From Angustibacter luteus (GTDB lineage Bacteria; Actinomycetota; Actinomycetes; Actinomycetales; Angustibacteraceae): DNA of 64,000 nucleotides. The stretch's first letter is position 1. The number at the start of each line of letters is the position of its first letter. The notes under the pieces are model-generated. The model saw only the letters and a list, made by a program, of their open reading frames with translations, was not told the DNA's origin and did not search any database. The DNA is taken from contig NZ_BAABFP010000005.1 of the NCBI RefSeq assembly GCF_039541115.1, positions 914,447 through 978,446 of the forward strand. The letters run 5' to 3'. A program made the translations under genes and the position numbers. Positions 51,104-60,947 of this stretch are shown here, piece after piece.

Positions 51104-52581
51104 CTGGACCGCCCGCCCTCGATCAGCCGCCAGATCGCGTCAGTGTCGAGATTCTCCTCGACCGCGTCGGCGAGCCGGTCGATCATCTGCTCGCGGACCT
51201 CGACGAAACCCGGTGCACCAGAAGGCGTCCAGCGCAGCCCGGCCTGAAGCGCCGCCTGCTCCAGCCAGGCCCGCCGGAACGCGTCGTTCTCGAAGGCACC
51301 GTGCCAGGTGGTCCCCCAGACCGGTCCGCGCCGCCACCCGTCGAGAAACGGTTCGACGTCGTCCGCCGACGCGAGCTTGTGCGCGACGCCGTGGTGGATC
51401 TCGTACGCGGTCACGGGGGTACCCTGCCAGCTGCCGGTCGGCCGGCCCAGCACCTTGGCCCGCTCGAAGGTCACTGCGGTCGGCAGCAGGTCCAAGCCAG
51501 GCACCAGCCCGACCCCGGACTCCACGTCGTCCTCGATGGTGCGCGCCAGCATCTGGTAGCCGCCACAGATCCCCAGCACCGGTCGCCCGGCCCGCGCCCG
51601 CGCCACGACCGCGTCGGCCAGCCCCCGCTCTCGCAGCCACGCCAGGTCCGTTGCGGTGGAGCGGCTTCCGGGCAGGATGGCGATGTCCGCCGCCGCGACC
51701 ACGTCGGGGTCCGCGGTGACCTCGACGGCGACACCGGGCTCGAGCGCGAGCGCGTCGACGTCCGTGGCGTTCGACACCCGGGGGAAGCGGACGACGGCGA
51801 CGCGCAGCGTGCGCCCGACGGGTCGGCCATCCGGTCTACCCCGCCAACCGGCGACGGCGAGCGCGTCCTCGGAGTCGATCCACACGTCGTCCAGCCAGGG
51901 CAGCACGCCCAGCACGGGGCGTCCGGTGCGTTCGGTCAGCGTGTCCAGTCCCGGCAGCAGCAGCCCGACGTCCCCGCGGAACTTGTTGACGACCCAGCCG
52001 GCGATCAGGGCCTGGTCGGCGAGGTCGAGCAGGGCGAGCGTCCCGTACATCGCGGCCAGGACGCCCCCGCGGTCGATGTCGCCGACCACCACGACCGGTA
52101 GCCGGCCGTGCTGGGCCAGCCCCATGTTCACGTAGTCCCCGTCGCGCAGGTTGACCTCCGCCGGACTCCCAGCCCCCTCAGCCACGACGACGTCCACCCG
52201 CGAGCGCAGGTCGTCGAAGGCGGCGTAGGCGGCCTCGGCCAGGACCCGTCGTCCGGTGGCGAACTCGCCCGCCTCCAGCTCGCCGTACGGCTGACCCATC
52301 AGGACCACGTGGCTGCGCCGATCACTGCCGGGCTTGAGCAGCACCGGGTTCATCGCCACCTCGGGCTCCCGCCGCGCCGCGATCGCCTGCAGCCACTGCG
52401 CGCGGCCGATCTCGCCGCCGTCCGCGCAGACCATCGAGTTGTTCGACATGTTCTGCGACTTGAACGGGGCGACGGCCACCCCCTGCCGGGCCAGCCAGCG
52501 GCACAACGCCGTGGTGACCAGGGACTTCCCGGCGTCCGACGTCGTCCCGGCCACGAGCAGCGCGCCGCGTCGCCGGTTCAC
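51100..52581 (-). CDS. cobQ: Cobyric acid synthase
   Basis: Amidates side chains b, d, e and g using glutamine. The 493 residues open with 'ALLVAGTTSDAGKSLVTTAL' (P-loop), then 'FKSQNMSNNSMV', 'VVVAEGAGSPAEVNLRDGD', and in the glutaminase domain 'ILPGSRSTATDLAWLRERG', 'VLGICGGYQMLA' with the active Cys, and 'YEIHHGV'. GTG 52581 is chosen because it overlaps the cobD stop (GTGA). GTG 52602 would add seven residues. Confidence 0.95.
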   Translation of the reverse strand: MNRRRGALLVAGTTSDAGKSLVTTALCRWLARQGVAVAPFKSQNMSNNSMVCADGGEIGRAQWLQAIAARREPEVAMNPVLLKPGSDRRSHVVLMGQPYGELEAGEFATGRRVLAEAAYAAFDDLRSRVDVVVAEGAGSPAEVNLRDGDYVNMGLAQHGRLPVVVVGDIDRGGVLAAMYGTLALLDLADQALIAGWVVNKFRGDVGLLLPGLDTLTERTGRPVLGVLPWLDDVWIDSEDALAVAGWRGRPDGRPVGRTLRVAVVRFPRVSNATDVDALALEPGVAVEVTADPDVVAAADIAILPGSRSTATDLAWLRERGLADAVVARARAGRPVLGICGGYQMLARTIEDDVESGVGLVPGLDLLPTAVTFERAKVLGRPTGSWQGTPVTAYEIHHGVAHKLASADDVEPFLDGWRRGPVWGTTWHGAFENDAFRRAWLEQAALQAGLRWTPSGAPGFVEVREQMIDRLADAVEENLDTDAIWRLIEGGRSR

Positions 52582-53528
52582 CGACGCCGTCCCAGCACCC
52601 ACGCGACACCCCCTGCGAGCAGCACCGCCAGCGCGTCGACGGCGACGGACAGCCGCACCGCGCGCTCCAGGTCCGGCCGCGCGGGGGGTCGTCCGTCCCC
52701 AAGGTAGCCCCGGTCCTCGACCCGCCCCGCGTAGACGTTGGCGCCGCCGAGCCGTAGGCCCAGGGCCCCGGCGAAGGCGGCCTCGACCGGACCGGCGTTC
52801 GGGCTGGGGTGCTGGCCGGCGTCTCGGCGCCAGGCCACCAGGGACGCGGAGGGACGTCGGCCGGCCAGGGCAGCGAGCGCGGCGCTGACCCGGGCGGGCA
52901 GGAAGTTGGCGACGTCGTCCAGCCGCGCCGACGCCCAGCCGAACCGTTCGTACCGGAGCGAGCGGTGACCGACCATGGCGTCCAGCGTGTTCACCGCGCG
53001 GTAGCCGACGAGGCCGGGGACGCCGGCCACCGCGCCCCAGAGCAGCGGGGCGACGACGGCGTCGGAGGTGTTCTCGGCGAGCGACTCGACGCTGGCGCGA
53101 CTGAGCCCGGCAGCATCCAGCCCCGCCGGGTCGCGCCCGGCCAGGTGGGACAGGCGCTCGCGGGCCGGGCCGAGGTCGCCGTCCCCCTCCGCGTCCGCGA
53201 GCAGCGCGGCCATCACCCGTCCCTCCACGGCGAGGCTGCGGGCGCCGAGCACGGCCCAGGTCGCCGCAGCGGTGAGCACGGTGCGCACCACCGGGTTCGT
53301 CGCCCGGCGCTCCAGCGCGGCCGCGAGGACGACGGGGACGCCGACCGCGATCCCGGTGAAGACGGCGCCGCGACGCCGTGAGTCGGCCCAGAGCCGCCCT
53401 TCCAGGGATCGGGCGGCCCGCCCGAAGCCGGCGACGGGGTGGCCGCGCCGGGGGTCGCCGAACGCCGCGTCCAGTGCGGCGCCGAGCACGAGCCCGAGCG
53501 CTCGCGAGGTCCTGAGGGGCAACAGCAC
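52578..53528 (-). CDS. cobD: Adenosylcobinamide-phosphate synthase
   Basis: The membrane enzyme (CbiB/CobD) that attaches aminopropanol (phosphate) to cobyric acid. It has 316 residues with several helices and the signatures 'ALDAAFGDPRRGHPVAGFG', 'GRDPAGLDAAGLSRASVESLAENTSDAV' region, 'NTLDAMVGHRSLRYERFGWASARLDDV' region and 'HPSPNAGPVEAAFAGALGLRLGG' region. GTG 53528 is the best start. It heads the leftward cobD-cobQ-DUF4265 run and is divergent from the ECF operon. Confidence 0.93.
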   Translation of the reverse strand: MLLPLRTSRALGLVLGAALDAAFGDPRRGHPVAGFGRAARSLEGRLWADSRRRGAVFTGIAVGVPVVLAAALERRATNPVVRTVLTAAATWAVLGARSLAVEGRVMAALLADAEGDGDLGPARERLSHLAGRDPAGLDAAGLSRASVESLAENTSDAVVAPLLWGAVAGVPGLVGYRAVNTLDAMVGHRSLRYERFGWASARLDDVANFLPARVSAALAALAGRRPSASLVAWRRDAGQHPSPNAGPVEAAFAGALGLRLGGANVYAGRVEDRGYLGDGRPPARPDLERAVRLSVAVDALAVLLAGGVAWVLGRRR

Positions 53529-53549
53529 CCGGACAGTCTGCCCGGCGCT

Positions 53550-53579
53550 TTGACAGTGCTCATGCCCCGGTGGCACGGT
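53550..53579 (+). promoter_or_regulatory. Candidate promoter of the ECF/cobUTS riboswitch transcript
   Basis: TTGACA (53550-53555) is followed 18 bases later by CACGGT (53574-53579). The -35 is perfect and the -10 is weak. Transcription would start near 53586, just before the aptamer. Confidence 0.4.
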
Positions 53580-53585
53580 TGCGGC

Positions 53586-53690
53586 ACCTGACACCCTTGG
53601 CGCGGGGAAGCCGGTCCGAGTCCGGCGCTGACCCGCAACCGTAGGCCGGACCCCGCACACGGGCACGGCAAGCCGGAGCACCGCACCTGG
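53586..53690 (+). promoter_or_regulatory. Cobalamin riboswitch upstream of the ECF/cobU operon
   Basis: The core GGGGAAGCCGGTCCGAGTCC followed by GGCGCTGACCCGCAACCGTAGG is the actinobacterial variant of the B12 box, with GCAACCGT in place of GCCACTG. GGCAAGCCGGAGCACCGC closes the aptamer. Ends are approximate. Downstream, GGCTCCG (53696-53702) pairs with CGGAGCC (53727-53733), enclosing a CCGC/GCGG stem, a likely expression-platform hairpin. Confidence 0.9.
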
Positions 53691-53826
53691 GACCAGGCTC
53701 CGACACATCCGCCGAGGTCTGCGGCACGGAGCCGGACGTTGGTGCGCTCGCCGGAGGAACTGGTCCCCACGGACCCGTGACTCGAGCGCACCGACCTCCC
53801 GCGCCCACCGCGAGGAGGTACCGAAC

Positions 53827-54552
53827 GTGAACGCCCATCCCCGCACCACCCTGCTGCGCGCGCTCCGGCTCATGGCAGTGCTCGTCGTCGCTGCCGTCGC
53901 CGGACTCGTGGTGGCGAGCCCTGCCCACGCCGACGCGTACCGCTACTGGGGCTACTACCAGCTCAAGGACGGCGCCTGGACCTTCGCCCAGAAGGGCCCG
54001 GCCGAGACCACACCGGCCGACGGTGCCGTCGAGGGGTGGCGGTTCGCGGTCGCCGACGAGTCCTCCACCCGCACCCCGCGCCTCGTGCCCACCTTCGACA
54101 GCCTGTGCGGCACGACGGACAAGACGGCCGGCAACAAGCTGGTCGCGCTCGTGGTGGACTTCGGCCGTCCGGCCGACGGACCGGACGGGACGTCGGCCCC
54201 GCCGGCTCCCATCGCCCAGTGCGTCAGCGTGCCGACCGCAGCGACCGGATCGGACGTGATGGCCGCTGCCGGGCTCACGCTGCGGTTGGACAAGAGCCTG
54301 ACCTGCGCGATCAACGGCTGGCCGGCCACCGGCTGCGGCGACCCGGTCGACCCGGTCCCGGCCGCCGCGGCCAGCCCGGACACCTCGATCACGCTGCCCG
54401 CCGCCGAGCCGACCAGCGCCTCGAGCAGCACGGCGTCGGACGACGACGGGGGCATCCCCACGGCCGCCTGGGTCGGCATCGGTGTGGCGGTCGTCGGCGG
54501 CGCGGTGCTGGCGCTGCTGGCGATGCGCCGCGGCAGCGAGCTCAAGGACTGA
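53827..54552 (+). CDS. Secreted membrane-anchored protein (SCO2322-like) in the ECF operon
   Basis: A 241-residue exported protein. The signal peptide ends near 'ASPAHADAYRYWGYYQL'. The extracellular domain (about 36-175) has four cysteines that could form disulfides ('DSLCGT', 'IAQCVSV', 'LTCAINGWPATGCGD'). A Ser/Thr/Pro-rich linker, one transmembrane helix ('AAWVGIGVAVVGGAVLALLA') and a short basic tail follow. It resembles the SCO2322 family found next to ECF transporters in Streptomyces. Its position directly after a B12 riboswitch suggests it helps capture a corrinoid. That is inference. GTG 53827 has GAGGAGG-like GAGGAGGTACCGAAC upstream. Confidence 0.75.
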   Translation: MNAHPRTTLLRALRLMAVLVVAAVAGLVVASPAHADAYRYWGYYQLKDGAWTFAQKGPAETTPADGAVEGWRFAVADESSTRTPRLVPTFDSLCGTTDKTAGNKLVALVVDFGRPADGPDGTSAPPAPIAQCVSVPTAATGSDVMAAAGLTLRLDKSLTCAINGWPATGCGDPVDPVPAAAASPDTSITLPAAEPTSASSSTASDDDGGIPTAAWVGIGVAVVGGAVLALLAMRRGSELKD

Positions 54553-54573
54553 CGACTCCCCGGTGACCCGCGC

Positions 54574-55746
54574 ATGAACCCCCTGCTCCGCAGCCTCACA
54601 CTGCCCCGGATGCTGCATCCGGCGGCGTGGTGGCTGTGGGCGATCGGGCTCGCCACAGCGGCCAGCCGCACCACGAACCCGTTGCTGCTGCTGCTGGTGG
54701 TGGCGGTCGCCGGCTACGTGGTGTCCGCCCGGCGCGAGGCGGGGACGTCGTCCCCGTTCGGCGCGTTCCTGCGGCTCGGGCTGTTCGTGATCGCGATGCG
54801 GGTGGTGCTCCAGGCGCTGCTCGGTGGCGGGGTGCCGGGGACCACCATCCTGCTGCGGCTGCCCGAGGTGCCGCTGCCCGCGGCGGCCGGCGGCGTGCGG
54901 CTCGGCGGACCGGTCTCGCTGGAGGAGGTGCTGGCCGCGGCCTACGACGGCGCGCGGCTGGCGGCGGTCCTGGCGTGCATCGGGGCGGCGAACGCGCTGG
55001 CCAGCCCGCGGCGGCTGCTGCGGTACGTGCCGGCCACGTTGTACGACGTCGGCACCGCGCTCGTCGTGGCCCTGACCTACGCTCCGCAGATGGTCGACGA
55101 CGCGCGCCGGGTCCGGGCCGCGCGCCGGTTGCGCGGCCACGCCGGGCGGGGGCCTCGCGAGCTGGCCCGGTTGGCCGTGCCCGTGCTCGACGGCGCGCTG
55201 GAGCGCTCGCTCGAGCTCGCCGCCTCGATGGAGTCCCGCGGCTACGGACGCACCGTGTTCCGGGACGACCGCTCGCGCCGGTGGGCGACGTCCCTGACCA
55301 TGCTGGGCCTCGGCGGGGTGGTCGCCGGCACGTACGGGGTGCTGGACGGTGGGTCGAGTCCGCTGCTCGGGCTGCCCCTGCTCGCGGTGGGCGCGGTCGC
55401 GGTCCTGGCGGCGCTGCTCGTGGGGGCGCGTCGCGACCCGCGCTCGCGGTACCGGCCGGATCCGTGGGCCGTGCCCGAGTGGCTGACCGTGCTGTGCGGC
55501 GTCACCGCGGCGGGGCTGGTGATCGCGGCGGCGCAGCGCGGCACCCCGGGCCTGGTGCCGATCACGGTTCCGGCGCAGTGGCCCACGCTGCCCTGGCTCC
55601 CGGCGGCCGGCGTCCTCTTCGCCCTGCTGCCCGCGTGGTTCACCCCGATGCCCCCAGCCCGGGCGGCGTTGCGCGCCGGGCTGCGCGCGGACGCCACCGC
55701 GGCCGGGACCGACCGCAGCGGCAGCACGCTCGGGACCGCGGCATGA
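54574..55746 (+). CDS. ECF transporter transmembrane (T) component
   Basis: A CbiQ-like protein of 390 residues. The coupling helices carry the Arg motifs 'AARRLRGHAG' and 'AASMESRGYGRT', the contacts for the ATPase subunits. About six to eight hydrophobic segments surround them. The C-terminal third adds further helices compared with minimal EcfT. ATG 54574 is chosen. The stop overlaps the ATPase gene (ATGA). Confidence 0.9.
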   Translation: MNPLLRSLTLPRMLHPAAWWLWAIGLATAASRTTNPLLLLLVVAVAGYVVSARREAGTSSPFGAFLRLGLFVIAMRVVLQALLGGGVPGTTILLRLPEVPLPAAAGGVRLGGPVSLEEVLAAAYDGARLAAVLACIGAANALASPRRLLRYVPATLYDVGTALVVALTYAPQMVDDARRVRAARRLRGHAGRGPRELARLAVPVLDGALERSLELAASMESRGYGRTVFRDDRSRRWATSLTMLGLGGVVAGTYGVLDGGSSPLLGLPLLAVGAVAVLAALLVGARRDPRSRYRPDPWAVPEWLTVLCGVTAAGLVIAAAQRGTPGLVPITVPAQWPTLPWLPAAGVLFALLPAWFTPMPPARAALRAGLRADATAAGTDRSGSTLGTAA

Positions 55747-57380
55747 TCCGGTTCGAGCAGGTGGGCGTGCGCTACGACGGCGCCGATGGTCCGGTGCTGC
55801 GGGACGTCGACCTCACCATCGACGAGGGCGAGCTGGCCCTCGTGGTCGGGGCGACCGGAAGCGGCAAGACGACCCTGCTGCGGTGCGTCAACGGGCTGGT
55901 GCCGCACTTCAGCGGCGGCACGCTGTCCGGGCGCGTGCTCGTGGACGGTCGCGACACCCGCACCCACCGACCACGCGACCTCGCGGACGTCGTCGGCATC
56001 GTGGGCCAGAACCCGACCGCGGCCTTCGTGACGGACACCGTCGAGGAGGAGCTCGCGTACGGCCTCGAGACGTTGGGGCTGCCGGGCGACGTGATGCGCA
56101 AGCGGGTCGAGGAGACGCTCGACCTGATGGGCCTGGCCGACCTGCGGGGCCGGGCGCTGCGCACCCTGTCCGGCGGGCAGGCGCAGCGCGTCGCCATCGG
56201 CGGCGTCCTCGCGGCGCACCCGCGCATCCTGGTGCTCGACGAGCCGACGTCCGCCCTGGATCCCGTTGCGGCAGAGGAGGTCCTGGCCGCGCTGACCCGA
56301 CTGGTGCACGACCTGGGACTGACCGTGCTGCTGGCCGAGCACCGGCTCGAGCGCGTGGTCCAGTACGCCGACCGCGTGGTGATCGTGGCCGACGGGCTCG
56401 TGTGCCACGACGACCCGCGACGCGCGATGGCGACCTCGCCGGTCGCCCCGCCCGTGGTGACCCTGGGGCGGATGGCCGGCTGGGAGCCGCTGCCGCTCTC
56501 GGTGCGCGAGGCCCGACGTCATGCCGAGCCGTTGCGCCGCCGGCTGGCGGACCGCCCCGGTGCCACCGCCGCGTCGCCGACCGCTTCGTCCATCACGCCG
56601 CTGCCGGTGGCCGCGGCGAGCCCGCCGGCGCTGCTGGCCGAGCGGCTCGTCGTCGAGCGCGGGCGGACCCCCGTGCTGCGCGGCGTCGACCTTGCCGTGC
56701 ACGCCGGTGAGGTGGTGGCCCTGATGGGCCGCAACGGCGCCGGCAAGTCGACCCTGCTGGCGGCGGCCGCCGGTCAGCTCGCGGTCGTCAAGGGACGGCT
56801 GCGCAGCGACGGCCAGGACCCGGCCACCCTGCGGCCGGCCGAGCTCGTCCGGCACGTCGGCCTGGTGCCGCAGGACCCCGGACTGCTGCTGTACGCGGAC
56901 AGCGTCGGCGCGGAGTGCCGCTCCGGGGACGCCGACATGTCCGTGCCGGCCGGGACGGTGCGCGCACTGCTGGCCGACCTCGCACCGGACGTCGCCGACG
57001 ACACCCACCCGCGGGACCTGTCGGAGGGTCAACGCCTCGCCCTCGCCCTGTCGATCGTGCTGGCCGGCCGGCCGCCGCTGCTGCTGCTGGACGAACCGAC
57101 CCGCGGGCTGGACTACGGAGCGAAGGCGCGGCTCGTGCTGAGCCTGCGCGCGATGGCCGACGCCGGACGTGCCGTGCTGCTCGCCACCCACGACGTCGAG
57201 CTCGTGGCGGACGTCGCGGACCGCGTCGCACTGCTCGCCGAGGGCGAGATCGTCGCGGACGGCGCGACCGTCGACGTGCTGGGCGGCTCCCCTGCGTTCG
57301 CCCCTCAGGTGGCCAAGGTCATGCACCCGCAGCCGTGGCTCACGGTCGCCGACCTGACGGCCGCACTGGAGGCGTCGTGA
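55743..57380 (+). CDS. ECF transporter fused double ATPase (EcfA-EcfA')
   Basis: Two ABC ATPase domains in one 545-residue chain. Domain 1 (about 1-235) has Walker A 'GATGSGKTT', signature 'LSGGQAQRV', Walker B 'ILVLDEPTSALD' and the switch His in 'LLAEHRLE'. Domain 2 (about 295-515) has 'GRNGAGKST', an altered signature 'LSEGQRLAL', 'LLLLDEPTRGLD' and 'LATHDVELV'. It drives the transporter formed with the genes on either side. It overlaps both by four bases. Confidence 0.92.
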   Translation: MIRFEQVGVRYDGADGPVLRDVDLTIDEGELALVVGATGSGKTTLLRCVNGLVPHFSGGTLSGRVLVDGRDTRTHRPRDLADVVGIVGQNPTAAFVTDTVEEELAYGLETLGLPGDVMRKRVEETLDLMGLADLRGRALRTLSGGQAQRVAIGGVLAAHPRILVLDEPTSALDPVAAEEVLAALTRLVHDLGLTVLLAEHRLERVVQYADRVVIVADGLVCHDDPRRAMATSPVAPPVVTLGRMAGWEPLPLSVREARRHAEPLRRRLADRPGATAASPTASSITPLPVAAASPPALLAERLVVERGRTPVLRGVDLAVHAGEVVALMGRNGAGKSTLLAAAAGQLAVVKGRLRSDGQDPATLRPAELVRHVGLVPQDPGLLLYADSVGAECRSGDADMSVPAGTVRALLADLAPDVADDTHPRDLSEGQRLALALSIVLAGRPPLLLLDEPTRGLDYGAKARLVLSLRAMADAGRAVLLATHDVELVADVADRVALLAEGEIVADGATVDVLGGSPAFAPQVAKVMHPQPWLTVADLTAALEAS

Positions 57381-58228
57381 GCGTCGCACCGGCCCGGTCG
57401 GCCGCGCTGATCGCCGTCCGCTGGCGGTCCTCCGTCGTCCTGGTCGCCACGATGCTGGTGGGCTTCGCGGCCTTCGCCTGGCCGTTCGTCGTCCGGCCCG
57501 GCACGGGCCTCGCCCACGGCGGCGACGCGCCCTGGCTGTTCGTCGTGCTGCTCGCGCTGATGGCGGCGCTCGTGGTCTCGGAGCTGGCCAGCGGCGGGCT
57601 GGACGCCAAGACCGTGTCGGTCCTGGGCGTCCTCGCGGCGCTCGGCGGTGCGTTGCGGGTGCTCGGCGCCGGCACCGCCGGGTTGGAACCGATGTTCTTC
57701 CTGCTGGTCGTCTCCGGTCGGGTGCTCGGCCGCGGCGCCGGCTTCGTCCTCGGGGCGCTGTCCGTGCTGGTCGGGGCGTTCCTCACCGGCGGCGTGGGAC
57801 CGTGGGCGCCGTTCCAGATGGTCGCCGCCGGCATGGTGGGCTTCTTCGCCGGCTCGCTGCCCCGGGCCACCGGACGGCACGAGCGCTGGCTCCTGGCGGC
57901 CTACGGCTTCGTCGCCGGTCTGGCCTACGGCGTGGTGATGAACCTGTGGTTCTGGCCCTTCCTGGCCAGCGCGGTCGGCGACGCGACGACTTTTGTCCCA
58001 GGAGATCCCGTAGGTGCCAACCTCGGCCGCTACGCTGCGTTTTACCTCGCCACCAGCTTGGGGTGGGATCTGCCGCGAGGGCTGCTCACTGCTGCGCTCG
58101 TGCTCGGAGCCGGCCGGCCCGTGCTGGCTTCCCTGCGACGCGGCGCACGGCGGGCGGCCTTCGCGACAGCGGGAACGTTCGAGCCGCCGTCGTCCCTGTC
58201 GTCGGCTCAGGCACGGATGGACGAATGA
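57377..58228 (+). CDS. ECF transporter substrate-binding (S) component, probably corrinoid
   Basis: A 283-residue membrane protein with about six to seven helices. 'LGVLAALGGALRVLGAGTAGLEPMFFLLVV' region and 'GALSVLVGAFLTGGVGPWAPFQMVAAGMVGF' region are typical S-component segments, like CbrT. A cobalamin riboswitch and cob genes in the same operon point to B12 or cobinamide as substrate. The sequence alone does not prove it. GTG 57377 overlaps the ATPase stop, and the stop overlaps the next gene. Confidence 0.85.
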   Translation: MSVAPARSAALIAVRWRSSVVLVATMLVGFAAFAWPFVVRPGTGLAHGGDAPWLFVVLLALMAALVVSELASGGLDAKTVSVLGVLAALGGALRVLGAGTAGLEPMFFLLVVSGRVLGRGAGFVLGALSVLVGAFLTGGVGPWAPFQMVAAGMVGFFAGSLPRATGRHERWLLAAYGFVAGLAYGVVMNLWFWPFLASAVGDATTFVPGDPVGANLGRYAAFYLATSLGWDLPRGLLTAALVLGAGRPVLASLRRGARRAAFATAGTFEPPSSLSSAQARMDE

Positions 58229-59859
58229 TGCGCGTACGGCTTCTCGGCACCGGCTCCGCCGACGGCTGGCCCAATGCCTTCTGCGAGTGCGCCTCCTGCC
58301 TGGCCGCCCAGCACGCCCAGCAGTGGCGCGGCCCGACGTCCGCGCTGGTCGACGGCCGGATCCTGCTCGACTGCGGCCCCGAGACACCGCGCGCGGCCCT
58401 GCGGTTCGAGGGCGGCCTGCAGCAGGTCACGCACATCCTGGTCACCCACGACCACCCCGACCACAGCGCGCCCATGGCCCTGCTGTCTCGGGCCTGGGCC
58501 GGGCGCACCGAACCCCTCACGGTCGTCGGTCCGGCGCCGGTCATCGCGTCGTGGTGCCTGTGGGCCGCACCGGATGCGCCGGTGCGCTGGCAGGCGGTGC
58601 TGCCGGGCGACGTCCTGCAGGCGGACGGCTACACCGTCCGCGTGCTGGCCGGCGCCCACGGCGAGGAGGAGGCCGTCGTCTACGACCTGACCGGCCCGGG
58701 CGGCGAGCGGATGCTCTACGCGACGGACACCGGCCCCCTGCCCGAGGCCACCATCACCGCCACGACTGACGCCGAGTTCGACCTCGTGCTGCTCGAGGCG
58801 ACCTTCGGTGACCGTCGCGGTCCCGGTGCGCCGAGCGGCACCGACCACCTCGACCTGTCCACCTTCGCGGACCAGATGGTGCGGTTGCGCGGCGCTCGGG
58901 CACTGACCCGAGGCAGCCGCATCGCCGCCGTCCACCTGTCCCACCACAGCCCGGTCGACCTGCGCCCGCGCCTGGGTGCCTGGGGCGTGCAGGTGGTCGA
59001 CGACGGGCACGCCTTCCAGCTCGACCGGGCGGCCAGCCGCGCCCGGGCCCGCGCCGCGCAGCCGGCCGAAGCCATGACCGGGCTCGTGGGGGGCGACGAC
59101 GAACCGCGCCGCACGTTGTTGCTCGGTGGGGTGCGGTCCGGCAAGTCCAGCGTGGCCGAGGCCCTGTTCGCGGCGGACGCACCGGTCACCTACGTGGCCA
59201 CCGGGTACGTCCCGGACGGCGACGACCACGAGTGGCTGGAACGCGTGGCGGCGCACCAGCTGCGTCGTCCGGCGCACTGGACCACGCTGGAGACCACCGA
59301 CCTCGGAGCGGCCCTGCGCGGCGCGCAGGGGCCGGTGATCATCGACTGCCTCGGGATGTGGATGACCAGCGTGCTGTCCCGCTGCGGCGCCTGGGAGCAG
59401 GCCCCGGGGTGGCAGCACGCCGTCGACCAGCACGTCGACGCGCTCGTCGAGGCCTGGCACGCGGTGCGCGTACCGGTGGTGGCGGTCAGCAACGAGGTCG
59501 GCTCGGGGGTCGTGCCGGGCTCGTGGTCGGGCCGGGTGTTCCGGGACCAGCTGGGCCGGCTGAACACCCGCATCTCCGCGGCCAGCGAGCGGGTGCTGCT
59601 GGTGGTGGCCGGGCGGGTGCTCGACCTCGCCGCGCTCGGCTCCCCCGCCGCGGCAACCGGGTCCGCGGATGAGACCGGGCAGCCGGCCGAGGTCTCCCGC
59701 CCCCACCGCGCGCTCGACGTCCCGGCACCCTCCACCGACCCGGCCGACATCTCGTCGACCCCTGGACGGCACGCCGCGGTCCGCACCGCACTGCACCCCG
59801 TGCTCGACCTGACCCGCCACGCCAGCACCGCCGACTCCCTCGAACAGGACACTGCATGA
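58225..59859 (+). CDS. MBL-fold hydrolase fused to CobU (cobinamide kinase/guanylyltransferase)
   Basis: A 544-residue fusion. Residues about 1-270 form a PhnP-like metallo-beta-lactamase domain with a Cys cluster 'CECASC', the metal motif 'VTHDHPDHS', and 'VHLSHHSP' near its end. Residues about 285-544 are CobU: '[18 protein letters not shown]' (P-loop), '[14 protein letters not shown]', '[13 protein letters not shown]' and '[14 protein letters not shown]'. CobU phosphorylates and guanylylates adenosylcobinamide. The MBL half may remove the phosphate of alpha-ribazole phosphate or cobalamin phosphate, since no active phosphatase is seen. That is inference. ATG 58225 overlaps the previous stop. 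Confidence 0.88.
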   Translation: MMRVRLLGTGSADGWPNAFCECASCLAAQHAQQWRGPTSALVDGRILLDCGPETPRAALRFEGGLQQVTHILVTHDHPDHSAPMALLSRAWAGRTEPLTVVGPAPVIASWCLWAAPDAPVRWQAVLPGDVLQADGYTVRVLAGAHGEEEAVVYDLTGPGGERMLYATDTGPLPEATITATTDAEFDLVLLEATFGDRRGPGAPSGTDHLDLSTFADQMVRLRGARALTRGSRIAAVHLSHHSPVDLRPRLGAWGVQVVDDGHAFQLDRAASRARARAAQPAEAMTGLVGGDDEPRRTLLLGGVRSGKSSVAEALFAADAPVTYVATGYVPDGDDHEWLERVAAHQLRRPAHWTTLETTDLGAALRGAQGPVIIDCLGMWMTSVLSRCGAWEQAPGWQHAVDQHVDALVEAWHAVRVPVVAVSNEVGSGVVPGSWSGRVFRDQLGRLNTRISAASERVLLVVAGRVLDLAALGSPAAATGSADETGQPAEVSRPHRALDVPAPSTDPADISSTPGRHAAVRTALHPVLDLTRHASTADSLEQDTA

Positions 59860-60947
59860 CCTCGATCGACCTGACCGCACTGCGCGAGGCCGTCAGCCTT
59901 CGCGACTGGGACGCGGCCAGCGACACCCGCCTGCGCCTGGACGGCCTGGTGAAGCCGCTCGGCTCCCTCGGCCGCCTCGAGCAGCTGGCCGCCTGGCTGT
60001 CCGGGGTCCAGGGCGCCTCACCGCCCCGGCCGCTGGACGACGTCCGCGTCGTGGTGTTCGCCGGCGACCACGGCATCGCGAGGTCGGGGGTCTCGGCGTA
60101 CCCGCCCGAGGTGACCGCCGCGATGGTGCGCACGTTCCTCGCCGGTGCGGCCGGGGTGAACGCCCTGGCCACGTTGCACGGTGCGAAGGTGCGGGTGCTG
60201 GACCTCGGCGTCGACGCCGACACCGACGACCTGCCGGCCGCCGTGACCGAGCACAAGGTGCGCCGCGGGTCCGGCTCGATCGACGTCGAGGACGCCCTGA
60301 CCGACGACGAGGTCGAGCGCGCCTTCGTCAGCGGCCAGCGGATCGCGGACGAGGAGGTCGACAGCGGCGCCGACCTGCTGATCGCCGGCGACATGGGCAT
60401 CGGGAACACGACGGTCGCCGCCGCGCTCGTCGCGGTGCTGCTCGACCTGCAGCCACTGGACGTCGTCGGCACCGGGACGGGTATCGACGACGACGCCTGG
60501 GCCCGCAAGGTCGGCGCTCTGCGTGATGCCGCCTACCGCGGGCGCGCCGTCCGCGAGGACCCGTTGGCGGTGCTGCGCACCGTCGGCAGCGCCGACACCG
60601 CCGCGATGACCGGCTTCCTCGTGCAGGCCGCCGTCCGGCGCACCCCCGTGCTCCTGGACGGCGTGGTCTCGTGCGCGTGCGCACTCGTCGGCCGCCGGCT
60701 GGTCGACAGCGCCAGCCACTGGTGGCTGGCTGGGCACCGTTCCACCGAGCCGGCCCAGCACCGGGTGCTCGACGTGCTCGGCCTGGAACCCTTGGTAGAC
60801 CTAGGAATGCGGCTCGGCGAGGGCACCGGCGCACTCACCGCGCTGCCGATCCTGCGGGCCGCGCAGGCGATGTGCGCGGACATGGGACTGCTGGCCGACC
60901 TGCTGCCGCCGGACCCGATGGCCGGGCTGCCCGCCGACGCGACGTGA
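59856..60947 (+). CDS. cobT: Nicotinate-nucleotide-dimethylbenzimidazole phosphoribosyltransferase
   Basis: A stand-alone CobT of 363 residues that makes alpha-ribazole 5'-phosphate. '[16 protein letters not shown]', '[20 protein letters not shown]', '[18 protein letters not shown]', '[16 protein letters not shown]' and '[14 protein letters not shown]' (catalytic Glu) are all present. It duplicates the function of the CobT half of the fusion at 29320-31083. ATG 59856 overlaps the CobU stop (ATGA). Confidence 0.94.
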   Translation: MTSIDLTALREAVSLRDWDAASDTRLRLDGLVKPLGSLGRLEQLAAWLSGVQGASPPRPLDDVRVVVFAGDHGIARSGVSAYPPEVTAAMVRTFLAGAAGVNALATLHGAKVRVLDLGVDADTDDLPAAVTEHKVRRGSGSIDVEDALTDDEVERAFVSGQRIADEEVDSGADLLIAGDMGIGNTTVAAALVAVLLDLQPLDVVGTGTGIDDDAWARKVGALRDAAYRGRAVREDPLAVLRTVGSADTAAMTGFLVQAAVRRTPVLLDGVVSCACALVGRRLVDSASHWWLAGHRSTEPAQHRVLDVLGLEPLVDLGMRLGEGTGALTALPILRAAQAMCADMGLLADLLPPDPMAGLPADAT

